IMG/VR virus record: IMGVR_UViG_3300042516_004751 | Span: 1 to 20,146 of that record | Strand: one strand, 5' to 3' | DNA length: 20,146 bases | Source of the DNA: a virus | Shown here: piece by piece, positions 9,650 to 16,085 of the stretch | Position numbering within the stretch: the first letter of the stretch is position 1 | How the letters are laid out: every line of letters begins with the position of its first letter | Translations under genes and position numbers: made by a program | Notes under the pieces: generated by a model | Databases searched by the model: none | What the model was told of the DNA's origin: nothing | What the model saw: the letters and a program-made list of their open reading frames with translations, nothing else

Positions 9650-9996
9650 TATTTATTCATTAATCCCATTATCATATCTAATCCTACTTCTCCAGCAGGT
9701 AATGTTCCATTAACATTATCTACAGGTCCTGTAGGGTTAAATTGACCAGTATACGCTGTTGTTGCTGGGTTGTTGTTTTGCATATCTTCTAATAAACCTC
9801 CAAACATAGCGCGTCTTTCAGCAGCATTAAGTTGTTTTGGTTTTTCAATATGTGGTTGTGCATAAGTATCTCTTATAGTTTCATTCACAACTGTTTTTGG
9901 AGCACGAACTGCTTCCAACAGGATATCTTTTAATTCCTCTTGGATAGCTTCTTTCATAGCTTCCTTAATTAGTTTTTTAAATTCTGTTGTCTTCAT
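9649..9996 (-). CDS. Small unknown protein between hub and wedge genes
   Basis: A 115-residue protein that I do not recognise. Residues 1-30 are an amphipathic Lys/Glu helix (FKKLIKEAMKEAIQEELKDI), followed by a Pro-rich linker, a short helix (NAAERRAMFGGLLEDM) and a Gly/Asn/Pro-rich tail ending in a Met-rich helix (DMIMGLMNK). This looks like a flexible adaptor or chaperone rather than an enzyme. It is in the baseplate block and couples to the gp25-like gene by a TAATG overlap. A degenerate copy (12/14) of the recurrent AT motif abuts its ATG. The start at 9996 is the only ATG that keeps the N-terminal helix. Confidence 0.6.
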   Translation of the reverse strand: MKTTEFKKLIKEAMKEAIQEELKDILLEAVRAPKTVVNETIRDTYAQPHIEKPKQLNAAERRAMFGGLLEDMQNNNPATTAYTGQFNPTGPVDNVNGTLPAGEVGLDMIMGLMNK

Positions 9997-10009
9997 TATT
10001 TATAAATAT
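9996..10009 (-). promoter_or_regulatory. Recurrent AT motif, degenerate copy (12/14)
   Basis: The minus strand reads ATATTTATAAATAA and touches the first base of the ATG at 9996. It shares the ATATTTATAA core with the exact copies. The position is too close to be an ordinary promoter for this start codon, which favours an mRNA-level role or chance in AT-rich DNA. Confidence 0.25.
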
Positions 10010-10014
10010 TAAAA

Positions 10015-10971
10015 TTAGTAAGCTTTTAAATTATCTCTGTCAATTATTAGTTTTAATTCATTAATTAAAGTTTGATCATCGGTTGTAAAGGATAATTCGG
10101 TTTGAATTAATACAATACCTGATTGGTTTTTACCTAGTGCACGTCTACGATTTACAGTAGGTGTATAAGGTACTGTTTCTATTTCAATAATAAAACCTTG
10201 ATATGTTATTTCATTTTGTGTTAAAGTTGATTGGGCTTGTGCATCTGCTACATCATTAACTTCTTTAGATATAGGAATAAGTGAATTCATATTATTAGGG
10301 TCACATTTTTCTAAAAAGAAATCAATTGATTTTAATAATGTTACTGCTGTTAATATAAAAGCACCAACAATTGATGCTACTAAAGCAGCACCTCCAATAA
10401 TTGATGTTAATTTTTGTAATCGAGAATTACCTTTTTCATCAACAAGAGCAGTTTGTTTAGCGACACTTAAAGTATTTAAAAGAAGAGGTAAACCTGCAGC
10501 TAATGGTGGAAAGGTAACTGCTGCTATTTTTGCTGCTATTTTTGCTAAATCTATTGCATTTAAAACACCTTGTAAAATATTTAAAAATGTAGCAACACCA
10601 GTTAAAGATATTGTAATAACATTTAATGTTCTACCTATTTTATTTAATTGACTTACTATTAAATCTCTTTGTTGCCTAATTTTAGCTAAAGTAGCAGCAT
10701 CTGGGCAAGAATCAGTATCAATATATTTTTGTATATAGGTAGATATTAAATTAGTTAAAGAAGGAATTACAATTTTTTGAACTTGAGTACCTATTACTAA
10801 TAATAATAAAGGTAATTTAGCTATACCCATTGCTTTTAAATCAGTAGGAGTAGCATTTTCAATTTGAGTAGCATCTATATTATTAGCATCTTGTTGATCT
10901 AAAAATAATTGATCATCAGCTGCTTTTTGCAATCTTTCTTGTTCTTGATCTTCTGGAGTTATAGCAGCCAT
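10015..10971 (-). CDS. Hydrophobic baseplate-associated protein, multi-helix
   Basis: A 318-residue protein with an acidic, Gln-rich N-terminus (residues 1-45) and several long hydrophobic stretches: 52-72 (KLPLLLLVIGTQVQKIVIP), about 117-140, 146-170 and 190-214 (IIGGAALVASIVGAFILTAV). The soluble C-terminal domain (258-315) contains NRRRALGKNQSGIVLIQTELSF and a final 'INELKLIID' helix, a pattern I associate with baseplate-linked proteins of T4-like phages. It lies between the gp5-like hub gene (TAATG overlap) and the gp25 block, so a virion role is likely. The hydrophobic helices could be tail-lumen helices of tape-measure type or could insert into the host membrane at ejection. It is too short to be a full tape-measure protein of a T4-sized tail. 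Confidence 0.6.
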   Translation of the reverse strand: MAAITPEDQEQERLQKAADDQLFLDQQDANNIDATQIENATPTDLKAMGIAKLPLLLLVIGTQVQKIVIPSLTNLISTYIQKYIDTDSCPDAATLAKIRQQRDLIVSQLNKIGRTLNVITISLTGVATFLNILQGVLNAIDLAKIAAKIAAVTFPPLAAGLPLLLNTLSVAKQTALVDEKGNSRLQKLTSIIGGAALVASIVGAFILTAVTLLKSIDFFLEKCDPNNMNSLIPISKEVNDVADAQAQSTLTQNEITYQGFIIEIETVPYTPTVNRRRALGKNQSGIVLIQTELSFTTDDQTLINELKLIIDRDNLKAY

Positions 10972-12203
10972 TATACAGTATAATTAGAATTAGATTTTAA
11001 TTTTTCAAGATTACCTTGAATTACTTTTAACTGAGAAGATAATTGACTTGCAGCTAAATTTAATGGAACTAATGGTGTTCCTGGAGCTGTTGAAACTACA
11101 GTAGCACAAATTTGTAAAAATGCACTTAAATTAGTAATTAAATTATTTAAAGTTGAAATTGTTTTATTACCTAATAATAAAGGTTCGGTTGCATTTTTAG
11201 AACCTAAATATACCTTTCCAGCTTGTAATGTAACAGTTGGTGCATCAATATTAACACTTTCTTGAGCATTTAAATTAATTGATTTTTTAGAACTAAATAA
11301 AATATGATCTAAAGTTGAATTAAATACTAAACGACCTGAATTGATTATGATTTGTTTTCCTGCGTATTGATTAGGTGCTTGAGGTGGATTATTTTTATAA
11401 CTTAAATAAGAAGTACTTGATGCTTGTAATGGAATTTGTTGAGTACTTGTAAAATATATTGATGAATCATCATTATTAATATTTTCCACTACAGGTACCC
11501 AACCTTCTTCTGTTTGAGTTCCTTGTCCATTTCTAATAATAGTAATAGGATCTCCATTTGAACCAGTTGTAGACCAATTATTAGGTGTATTTTTAACAGT
11601 TGAACCAATTCTAATACTATTACCCCATCTACCTTCATAAATTATATCACCTTCAAAAGGTAATAAAGGATGAATATTAGAACGTTCAATAAATGTATTA
11701 CCTAAAAATATTTCTGTAGATTGATCTGTTATTCTTCGAACATTACCTCCCTCAGTTTGAATATAATCTTTTTGTTGTGTTGGAGGTAAAGCATTAGGAG
11801 CTGTTGGAAAAGCATTATGATGTGGGTGATTCCAAAGTGAAACTATATTAATATAATATTCAACTGTATTTGAAGATATTGCTTCAATTTCAGTATTTGG
11901 AAGTCCAATTAAATAAACAATTTCATTTATAAGAGGTAAATTTTTAAAATTACCTGTTAAAGGTCTTGCTGTAGGTAAGGATGGAGAAGGTAATGGGTTA
12001 TTAACATCTTCATATTCAATAATTCCTAATCCATTCCATTCACCTAATTCTTTAAACCTTGGGTGAAATTCATCTAAAACAATACTTAATACTCTAACTG
12101 CTCTAATTAAATTAATTTGAGAAATAGCATTTGCAACGTTAAATCCATTATTAGCGTTGGCATTAAGTTGTTGATTTAGTGCTGCAAATCCATATTGACC
12201 CAT
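10971..12203 (-). CDS. Baseplate central hub/spike protein, gp5-like, no lysozyme domain
   Basis: A 410-residue protein built like a gp5 spike. Residues of about 33-125 (IRAVRVLSIVLDEFHPRF, then WNGLGIIEYE and INEIVYLIGLP) form the OB-fold. Residues 178-203 (HPLLPFEGDIIYEGRWGNSI) give the conserved strap seen in gp5-like hubs. Residues of about 284-345 (IIINSGRLVFNS, SSKKSINLNAQESVNID, APTVTLQAGKVYLGS) alternate like the triple-stranded beta-helix needle. A helical tail of about 60 residues follows. The lysozyme domain that T4 gp5 carries between OB-fold and needle is absent. The ATG at 12203 follows GGAG at 7 bases, one of few clear Shine-Dalgarno sites here. It overlaps its neighbours by TAATG on both sides. 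Confidence 0.82.
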   Translation of the reverse strand: MGQYGFAALNQQLNANANNGFNVANAISQINLIRAVRVLSIVLDEFHPRFKELGEWNGLGIIEYEDVNNPLPSPSLPTARPLTGNFKNLPLINEIVYLIGLPNTEIEAISSNTVEYYINIVSLWNHPHHNAFPTAPNALPPTQQKDYIQTEGGNVRRITDQSTEIFLGNTFIERSNIHPLLPFEGDIIYEGRWGNSIRIGSTVKNTPNNWSTTGSNGDPITIIRNGQGTQTEEGWVPVVENINNDDSSIYFTSTQQIPLQASSTSYLSYKNNPPQAPNQYAGKQIIINSGRLVFNSTLDHILFSSKKSINLNAQESVNIDAPTVTLQAGKVYLGSKNATEPLLLGNKTISTLNNLITNLSAFLQICATVVSTAPGTPLVPLNLAASQLSSQLKVIQGNLEKLKSNSNYTV

Positions 12204-12538
12204 TATTTATCTCCTTTTAATTCATTCATAGCAGATAATAATTGCTCTTTTTCTTCATCTGAAATAGTAAGAGAACCATCAGCTGATACGGTTGCCATAG
12301 CACGTTGAGCTAAAGCAGCCATTTTAATTAAAATATCATCATTTTTAACGCCAATTTCCATATATTCCTTAATTAAAGGAACAACAAGAGTAGCATCTCC
12401 AATATCAGAAATAAGTGGTTTTAATTCGGAAATTAAAGCAGTAACCTGTTGGTCTTTTTTCTTTTGGTTATTATAAATTTCCTCCAAAACATCAGAGAAT
12501 TTTTTCTTACCAAATATAATATTTTCAAATTGTGACAT
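12203..12538 (-). CDS. Small helical protein, first gene of the baseplate block
   Basis: I chose the ATG at 12538 (MSQFENIIFGKKKFSDVLEE, 111 residues) rather than the in-frame TTG three codons earlier. The protein is almost wholly helical, with Lys-rich residues 10-35 and a C-terminal helix (TISDEEKEQLLSAMNELKGDK). It has no membrane segment or recognised catalytic motif. Its last codons carry the Shine-Dalgarno of the gp5-like gene, and its stop overlaps that gene's ATG. An exact copy of the recurrent AT motif lies 15 bases upstream, so it probably opens a late transcription unit. I do not recognise the family; a structural or assembly role comes only from position. Confidence 0.6.
   Translation of the reverse strand: MSQFENIIFGKKKFSDVLEEIYNNQKKKDQQVTALISELKPLISDIGDATLVVPLIKEYMEIGVKNDDILIKMAALAQRAMATVSADGSLTISDEEKEQLLSAMNELKGDK
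12211..12218 (-). promoter_or_regulatory. Shine-Dalgarno site of the gp5-like gene
   Basis: The minus strand reads AAAAGGAG, then 7 bases, then ATG at 12203. It lies inside the last codons of the upstream gene (Lys-Gly-Asp-Lys-stop) and is combined with a TAATG overlap. Most other starts in the window have only A-rich leaders. Confidence 0.55.
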
Positions 12539-12553
12539 AATATACAATATTAG

Positions 12554-12567
12554 TTTATTATAAATAT
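12554..12567 (-). promoter_or_regulatory. Recurrent AT motif, copy 3
   Basis: Exact ATATTTATAATAAA on the minus strand, in the 34-base gap between the sigma-like gene (stop at 12573) and the first baseplate-block gene (ATG at 12538), 15 bases from that ATG. The place is natural for a promoter that separates regulatory and structural genes. Confidence 0.5.
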
Positions 12568-12572
12568 TAAAA

Positions 12573-13283
12573 CTAAAAATTTGTATATCCGTGTTCTAAA
12601 TAAAAGAAATAGTGTTTTTTAAAAATGTCGTAAAGCTGGTTAGCTATTTTAGTAATTTTAGGTGTTTTGACATCTATAATTTCACGGATATAAATGTAAA
12701 GTGCTTTTTTATTAAAAATATCTAAGTTTTCTCTTTTGCGAAATAATTCTAAAATCGCATCCGCAATTTGAGCGTCATATTCCTTAGGAAAAATTTTATA
12801 AATATTCTGTGTGCAGTGGTCAGTATATAAGTCTATAAACTTTGATAGACGGTCATCATATGTAGAATCTTCAAGTGTATATGAATGTTTTTCATCTTCT
12901 TCAATTGATTCTAAACCTGTAGTATCAATACGTTTTTTATAATTTTTCTGGTTAGATAATATTAAATAGCGTTTAGTAATAGTTCCAAAATATGAATATG
13001 CTTTAGCTCCACGTTCAGGGTTAAATAAATGAATTTTAGATAATAAAAATATTATTACCTCATGTTGTAAATCTTCAATATTATCTACTTCAGTGTAATA
13101 AAATTTAAAAGTATGAATAATGTTTTCGGTAAGTTTAAAAAACGCATAATGAATTTTTTCATTATAAATTCTACTTCTTAACTCAGGGTCAGTTGTATTA
13201 TTATAAAGTACAATAGCATCCTCGGTTGCTTGAGTAAAGTATTGTACTCCCTTTTTTTTCTTTTTGACTACTACCTCTTCCAT
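12573..13283 (-). CDS. Late-transcription sigma factor, gp55-like
   Basis: A 236-residue protein resembling T4 gp55, the phage sigma that directs host RNA polymerase to late promoters. Residues 38-75 (IYNEKIHYAFFKLTENIIHT, ending NIEDLQHEVIIFLL) and 83-115 (KIHLFNPERGAKAYSYFGTI, then TKRYLI) match sigma region 2 as found in gp55-like proteins: a helix with 'DLQHE', the phrase 'F-(D/N)-P-x-RG-x-x-A-(Y/F)-x-YF', and a basic helix (NQKNYKKR). No canonical region 4 helix-turn-helix is evident, as expected for gp55. The Lys-rich N-terminus (VVVKKKKKG) is notable. It overlaps the upstream one-TM protein by TAATG and lies just before the structural block, which it presumably activates. Confidence 0.75.
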   Translation of the reverse strand: MEEVVVKKKKKGVQYFTQATEDAIVLYNNTTDPELRSRIYNEKIHYAFFKLTENIIHTFKFYYTEVDNIEDLQHEVIIFLLSKIHLFNPERGAKAYSYFGTITKRYLILSNQKNYKKRIDTTGLESIEEDEKHSYTLEDSTYDDRLSKFIDLYTDHCTQNIYKIFPKEYDAQIADAILELFRKRENLDIFNKKALYIYIREIIDVKTPKITKIANQLYDIFKKHYFFYLEHGYTNF

Positions 13284-13561
13284 TATTTAATATTTTTAAT
13301 AATGAAGGCATTTAGAATTGTTTGAATACTTTGGATTTGAGTAAAAAAGAATCCTACTTCATCATCAGATTTAAAACTACCTTTTGCATCTACTTCCATC
13401 ATTTTCTTTTCTGATTCTTCAATAATTTCTGAAATTTTATTTAGGTAGGCCATATAACCTGCTAAAATATCCTCCTGTTTTTCATTCTTACGTAGGAGGT
13501 TAAAGGTCGTGAATCCAAGAGTCACGACCAATATAGAAAGAATAATAATTGTTAATATCAT
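13283..13561 (-). CDS. Small single-TM protein upstream of the sigma factor
   Basis: A 92-residue protein with an N-terminal membrane helix (residues 1-22, MILTIIILSILVVTLGFTTF) followed directly by Arg/Lys, giving N-out/C-in topology. A charged helical cytoplasmic part follows, with EESEKKMMEVDAKGSFKSDD and the aromatic pair VGFFFTQIQSI. Comparable small proteins occur beside gp55-like genes in T4-like phages, but no function is known to me. It overlaps the HD gene by four bases (ATGA) and the sigma gene by one (TAATG), so the three are translationally linked. A strong hairpin lies in codons 11-19, see separate entry. Confidence 0.65.
   Translation of the reverse strand: MILTIIILSILVVTLGFTTFNLLRKNEKQEDILAGYMAYLNKISEIIEESEKKMMEVDAKGSFKSDDEVGFFFTQIQSIQTILNAFIIKNIK
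13505..13529 (-). repeat. Perfect 8-bp GC-rich inverted repeat inside a gene
   Basis: GGTCGTGA (13505-13512) and TCACGACC (13522-13529) flank a 9-base spacer, forming one of the most GC-rich perfect hairpins in the window. It lies in codons 11-19 of the one-TM protein and about 220 bases before the sigma gene. No T-run follows, so it is not an obvious terminator. Confidence 0.6.
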
Positions 13562-14346
13562 AAGTTGTCTAATAAGTTCTTTAATCCTTCACTTTTTACG
13601 CTACCTAAGGCTTTTTGTTTAGCAGCAGCGGGTGTTGGATATTTTTTATTTGACTCCAATGTAAATTTCTTCTTTGACTCATCCACGCTATTTCCTGAAA
13701 GTTTTGGAAGCCATTCTCTTTCAAATTCAATTCTTGCAGCCATTAAATCAGCTTGATGAACAATAAATGGAAGTGATGTACGTGGTTTTTGTTCTGGCAT
13801 ATAAGTCATTAAATATTTCTTATTACCTTCATCATATAAACCATCATGAGTCTGAATAGTAATCATTTCATTAAATGAATATTGGATACCATGAGATTGG
13901 AGTAAAAATAAACCACGATCAGGAACAGAGGCAAATGGGACCTTAGTATTAAACATATAGTCTTCACCAAGTTTATTACGTCTCCATTCATCTGTTTGTG
14001 GAATATAAGAATCATTTTCTTCATCTCCCATTTTACCCAGATCATGATTTAATGCCGAAAATACTAATTCTTCTTTAGTGTAAGTAGTTAAATCTGCTCC
14101 CATTTTACCCCATAAACTATGAAGATGTAAAGCACCCGTAATTACACGATTTACATGATCTATATAACCACCAGGAAAAGCATTATGATATTCTTTTTTA
14201 TGAGCGGCAGGCATTAAAATAAGCCTATCTTCATATTTTTTATAAAATTCAATTAATTTTTCTTTCCTTGGAGATTGAATATGATCTTCAATATAACCAA
14301 TAAATTCTACCCAATTTGCTTGGATTTGCTCTGCTGTTAGTTGCAT
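13558..14346 (-). CDS. HD-domain phosphohydrolase
   Basis: A 262-residue protein with the metal-binding residues of the HD superfamily in the right order: H64 (GGYIDHVNRV), H101-D102 (NHDLGK) and D200 (VHQADLMA). A further H167-D168 (TIQTHDGLY) may complete the site. HD proteins hydrolyse phosphomonoesters or phosphodiesters, often of nucleotides or signalling nucleotides. The substrate cannot be read from sequence. The basic C-terminus (residues 215-250, KKKFTLESNKKYPTPAAAKQ) could bind nucleic acid. It starts an overlapping trio with the one-TM and sigma genes. Possible roles are dNTP pool control, degradation of host signal nucleotides, or tRNA/RNA end processing; I have no basis to choose. 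Confidence 0.8.
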   Translation of the reverse strand: MQLTAEQIQANWVEFIGYIEDHIQSPRKEKLIEFYKKYEDRLILMPAAHKKEYHNAFPGGYIDHVNRVITGALHLHSLWGKMGADLTTYTKEELVFSALNHDLGKMGDEENDSYIPQTDEWRRNKLGEDYMFNTKVPFASVPDRGLFLLQSHGIQYSFNEMITIQTHDGLYDEGNKKYLMTYMPEQKPRTSLPFIVHQADLMAARIEFEREWLPKLSGNSVDESKKKFTLESNKKYPTPAAAKQKALGSVKSEGLKNLLDNL

Positions 14347-14352
14347 AACTTA

Positions 14353-14550
14353 TTAATAATTATTAATTTCTCCGGGACCTAATGGTTCCTGTTGAATAAA
14401 TGCTTTTGTTTCTTGAATTAACTCTCTTATTTCTTGGAGTACCTCCTCAAATTGTTCTCTCGAACCTTGACGACTTAGGATGAAATGTAGCTTCTCAATC
14501 CCTCCCTCGGCTCGTTCCAACCGTCTCATCATTATTTCTCTATTCTTCAT
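14353..14550 (-). CDS. Small coiled-coil protein, unknown
   Basis: A 65-residue protein, highly charged and helical (MMRRLERAEGGIEKLHFILS, then EVLQEIRELIQETKAFIQQE), ending PLGPGEINNY. It has no membrane segment and no known motif. It is 6 bases from the HD gene, so the two are probably on one transcript. The ATG at 14550 follows an A/T-rich leader without Shine-Dalgarno. The codon pattern matches its neighbours and no competing frame is open over the region, so I accept it as real, but the function is unknown. Confidence 0.55.
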   Translation of the reverse strand: MKNREIMMRRLERAEGGIEKLHFILSRQGSREQFEEVLQEIRELIQETKAFIQQEPLGPGEINNY

Positions 14551-14619
14551 ATTTTCTATTATTTAATTTTCTAAACTCTCGTATTCCCAATATAATAAGG
14601 AAAAATGGTGTCGCCAAGC

Positions 14620-15072
14620 TTAGTTTAAAATACTTTCAAGAAAATTTTGAATTTTTTTAAGATGCGCACACTTTTCGTATTCTTCTAATTCCTGAAAGTA
14701 TAATATTGTTACTTTAGTGTAAGTAAGTAATATTTCATCTGCATAATGAGTTATAGATTCTTGATGTAATTTATTATTAATATCAATCTTACTTATCCAA
14801 TACCAGGCTCTATTATACATTATGAATTCACCGGCAGCTTCTACATCATTCATATCAAGCCCTTCATCCATATCTTTAAATGAATTTAATGCTTTAGTAT
14901 TAAATACTTTATGATTATAAATAAGTTTTTTAAACATTCCTACCCAGAACATAGGGTGCTTTTTAAAATCTTCTAAAAGATAGGACATATCTTGATTTGT
15001 ACCAAGATCCGGTTTAGGATTTTCATCCTTACTACCAAATAATTCAAAGATTTTATTTACATCCACGTGCAT
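14620..15072 (-). CDS. Unknown helical protein with UVR-like C-terminus
   Basis: A 150-residue protein. The middle (residues 60-100: LNSFKDMDEGLDMNDVEAAG, then FIMYNRAWYWI) is conserved-looking and rich in aromatic residues. The end, EEYEKCAHLKKIQNFLE (130-146), resembles the UVR helix-hairpin motif (E-x-Y-E-x-A-A-x-L-[KR]) that mediates UvrB-UvrC-type contacts, with Cys-Ala in place of Ala-Ala. Such ends occur on many small phage and bacterial proteins and do not prove a repair role. The ATG at 15072 lies within a 14-base palindrome (15068-15081). A 69-base gap follows before the coiled-coil gene. Function unknown. Confidence 0.55.
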   Translation of the reverse strand: MHVDVNKIFELFGSKDENPKPDLGTNQDMSYLLEDFKKHPMFWVGMFKKLIYNHKVFNTKALNSFKDMDEGLDMNDVEAAGEFIMYNRAWYWISKIDINNKLHQESITHYADEILLTYTKVTILYFQELEEYEKCAHLKKIQNFLESILN

Positions 15073-15081
15073 AAATATGCA
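15068..15081. repeat. 14-base dyad over a start codon
   Basis: TGCATA-AA-TATGCA, with perfect 6-base arms, covers the ATG of the 150-residue gene. It has the same 6-2-6 layout and central TAAATA as the dyads at 17291 and 19029. It could be an operator or a translation-control site. Confidence 0.35.
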
Positions 15082-15168
15082 TTATAACCGATTTATATTG
15101 TTTATAACGGCGCTTTAACCCCAAATCATGGAGTTATGTGCCTATTTGTCTAATATAACTATATACAA

Positions 15169-15190
15169 AGAGCCGACTAATGCCGGCTCT
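15169..15190 (-). terminator. Terminator-like hairpin closing the lysis cassette
   Basis: On the minus strand, 22 bases after the stop of the lysis enzyme gene, AGAGCCG and CGGCTCT form a 7-bp GC-rich stem around an 8-base loop. It is followed by TTTG and AT-rich DNA, so the T-run is weak. The remaining gap (15073-15168) holds a direct repeat TTATAAC(C/G)G and no gene that I can see. Confidence 0.6.
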
Positions 15191-15212
15191 CCATAAAATA
15201 GTTAAAAGTTAA

Positions 15213-15803
15213 TTATTTAATATCACTTGATTCGATAAGAGTATAAGTAAATGATTTACCATGTATAGCAGCTGCTTTTCTAGCTAATATCATAAATGAC
15301 TCAAAATCAGCAGATTTTTTAAATACTTGACATCCTTCAGACCAGTTTTCTACGTAAGTAGAATCAGCACCTGCTTTATGAATATTAATACCAAAGATAC
15401 CTTCTTGGATTTTAGACTCATCATAAGTCATATCCTTATTAGCGTCACGATATACTTTAACTGGTTTTTGTTGTTTTAAAGCTTCGTATTTTCCTTGGTG
15501 TAAACCTAGGGTGTGTGAACCTCTGTATTGACCTTCAACTAAACGAGCAACACCTGCAGCGTTGTGAAATTCTTTAACACCTTTAGTTCCTGGATCAGTA
15601 GTACAAGACCACTGATGAAATTTCCATACACCACCTTCTTTGTAAGATACAGTCATTGTATCATCAAATACGTTAGTTACTTTGTTACCTGTTGCAGAGT
15701 TTCTAACTCCTACAATGTTTAAGTCGAAGTCTTTTGCACCTTCAAACCAAACATACCCTTTGCCTTTAACGGCACCTTCAATTTGTTCTCTTGTGTAAGC
15801 CAT
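15213..15803 (-). CDS. L,D-transpeptidase-like (YkuD-type) lysis enzyme / endolysin
   Basis: A 196-residue protein without signal peptide. Residues 138-160 contain H142 (FGINIHKAG) and S155-E-G-C158 (ENWSEGCQVF), corresponding to the H...S-x-G-C catalytic signature of YkuD-fold enzymes, with Cys158 as likely nucleophile. The preceding region (VWKFHQWSCTTDPG, then GQYRGSHTLGLHQGKYEAL) is beta-rich as in that fold. YkuD enzymes join or cut peptide crosslinks of peptidoglycan; in a phage cassette directly behind a holin-like gene, a lytic role is the natural reading. It follows the holin-like gene by 7 bases. The lack of a signal peptide means release would depend on the holin. Classic muramidase or amidase motifs are absent. 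The fold call is by motif, not by search. Confidence 0.68.
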   Translation of the reverse strand: MAYTREQIEGAVKGKGYVWFEGAKDFDLNIVGVRNSATGNKVTNVFDDTMTVSYKEGGVWKFHQWSCTTDPGTKGVKEFHNAAGVARLVEGQYRGSHTLGLHQGKYEALKQQKPVKVYRDANKDMTYDESKIQEGIFGINIHKAGADSTYVENWSEGCQVFKKSADFESFMILARKAAAIHGKSFTYTLIESSDIK

Positions 15804-15810
15804 AATTTAA

Positions 15811-16077
15811 TTAATTTTCTACGTTATCTTTATCTTCTTCGTGTTTGTCTTTTTTGTTCATCCATTTATCAACAGAAGCGATACCAAATGAACCTAAAAT
15901 GATTACCATAAATCCATCAAAGATGAATTCGTTAATTACCAAAGCTGTACCCATGTAACCTGTAACTAGGTCTACAATAAGGGCAACTACTAGCATAAAA
16001 AATGCAATGAATCCTACAACGGCTTTTTCGTTGATTGTGTTGTTGTCATCGAATAATGACTTGAAAAATTGTTTCAT
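15811..16077 (-). CDS. Holin-like two-TM protein
   Basis: An 88-residue protein with a short charged N-terminus, TM1 about 18-39 (KAVVGFIAFFMLVVALIVDLV), a short loop, TM2 about 50-68 (FDGFMVIILGSFGIASVD) and a strongly charged tail (KWMNKKDKHEEDKDNVEN). This is the profile of a class II holin, with both termini inside. Holins set lysis time by forming membrane lesions that free the lytic enzyme. It is 8 bases after the PAS protein gene and 7 bases before the lytic enzyme gene, so all three form one operon. It could instead be an antiholin or spanin-like partner. Confidence 0.68.
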   Translation of the reverse strand: MKQFFKSLFDDNNTINEKAVVGFIAFFMLVVALIVDLVTGYMGTALVINEFIFDGFMVIILGSFGIASVDKWMNKKDKHEEDKDNVEN

Positions 16078-16085
16078 GTTATTAT

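Noticed and set aside
12796-12803. TATAAATA inside the sigma gene as a late promoter
   Set aside because: A single 8-mer is expected by chance several times in 20 kb of such AT-rich DNA, and here it is within coding sequence without the longer motif.
13565-13756. Plus-strand frame opposite the HD gene, and a second minus-strand frame at 13863-14045
   Set aside because: Both lie within the HD phosphohydrolase gene, whose metal-binding residues fix the true frame.
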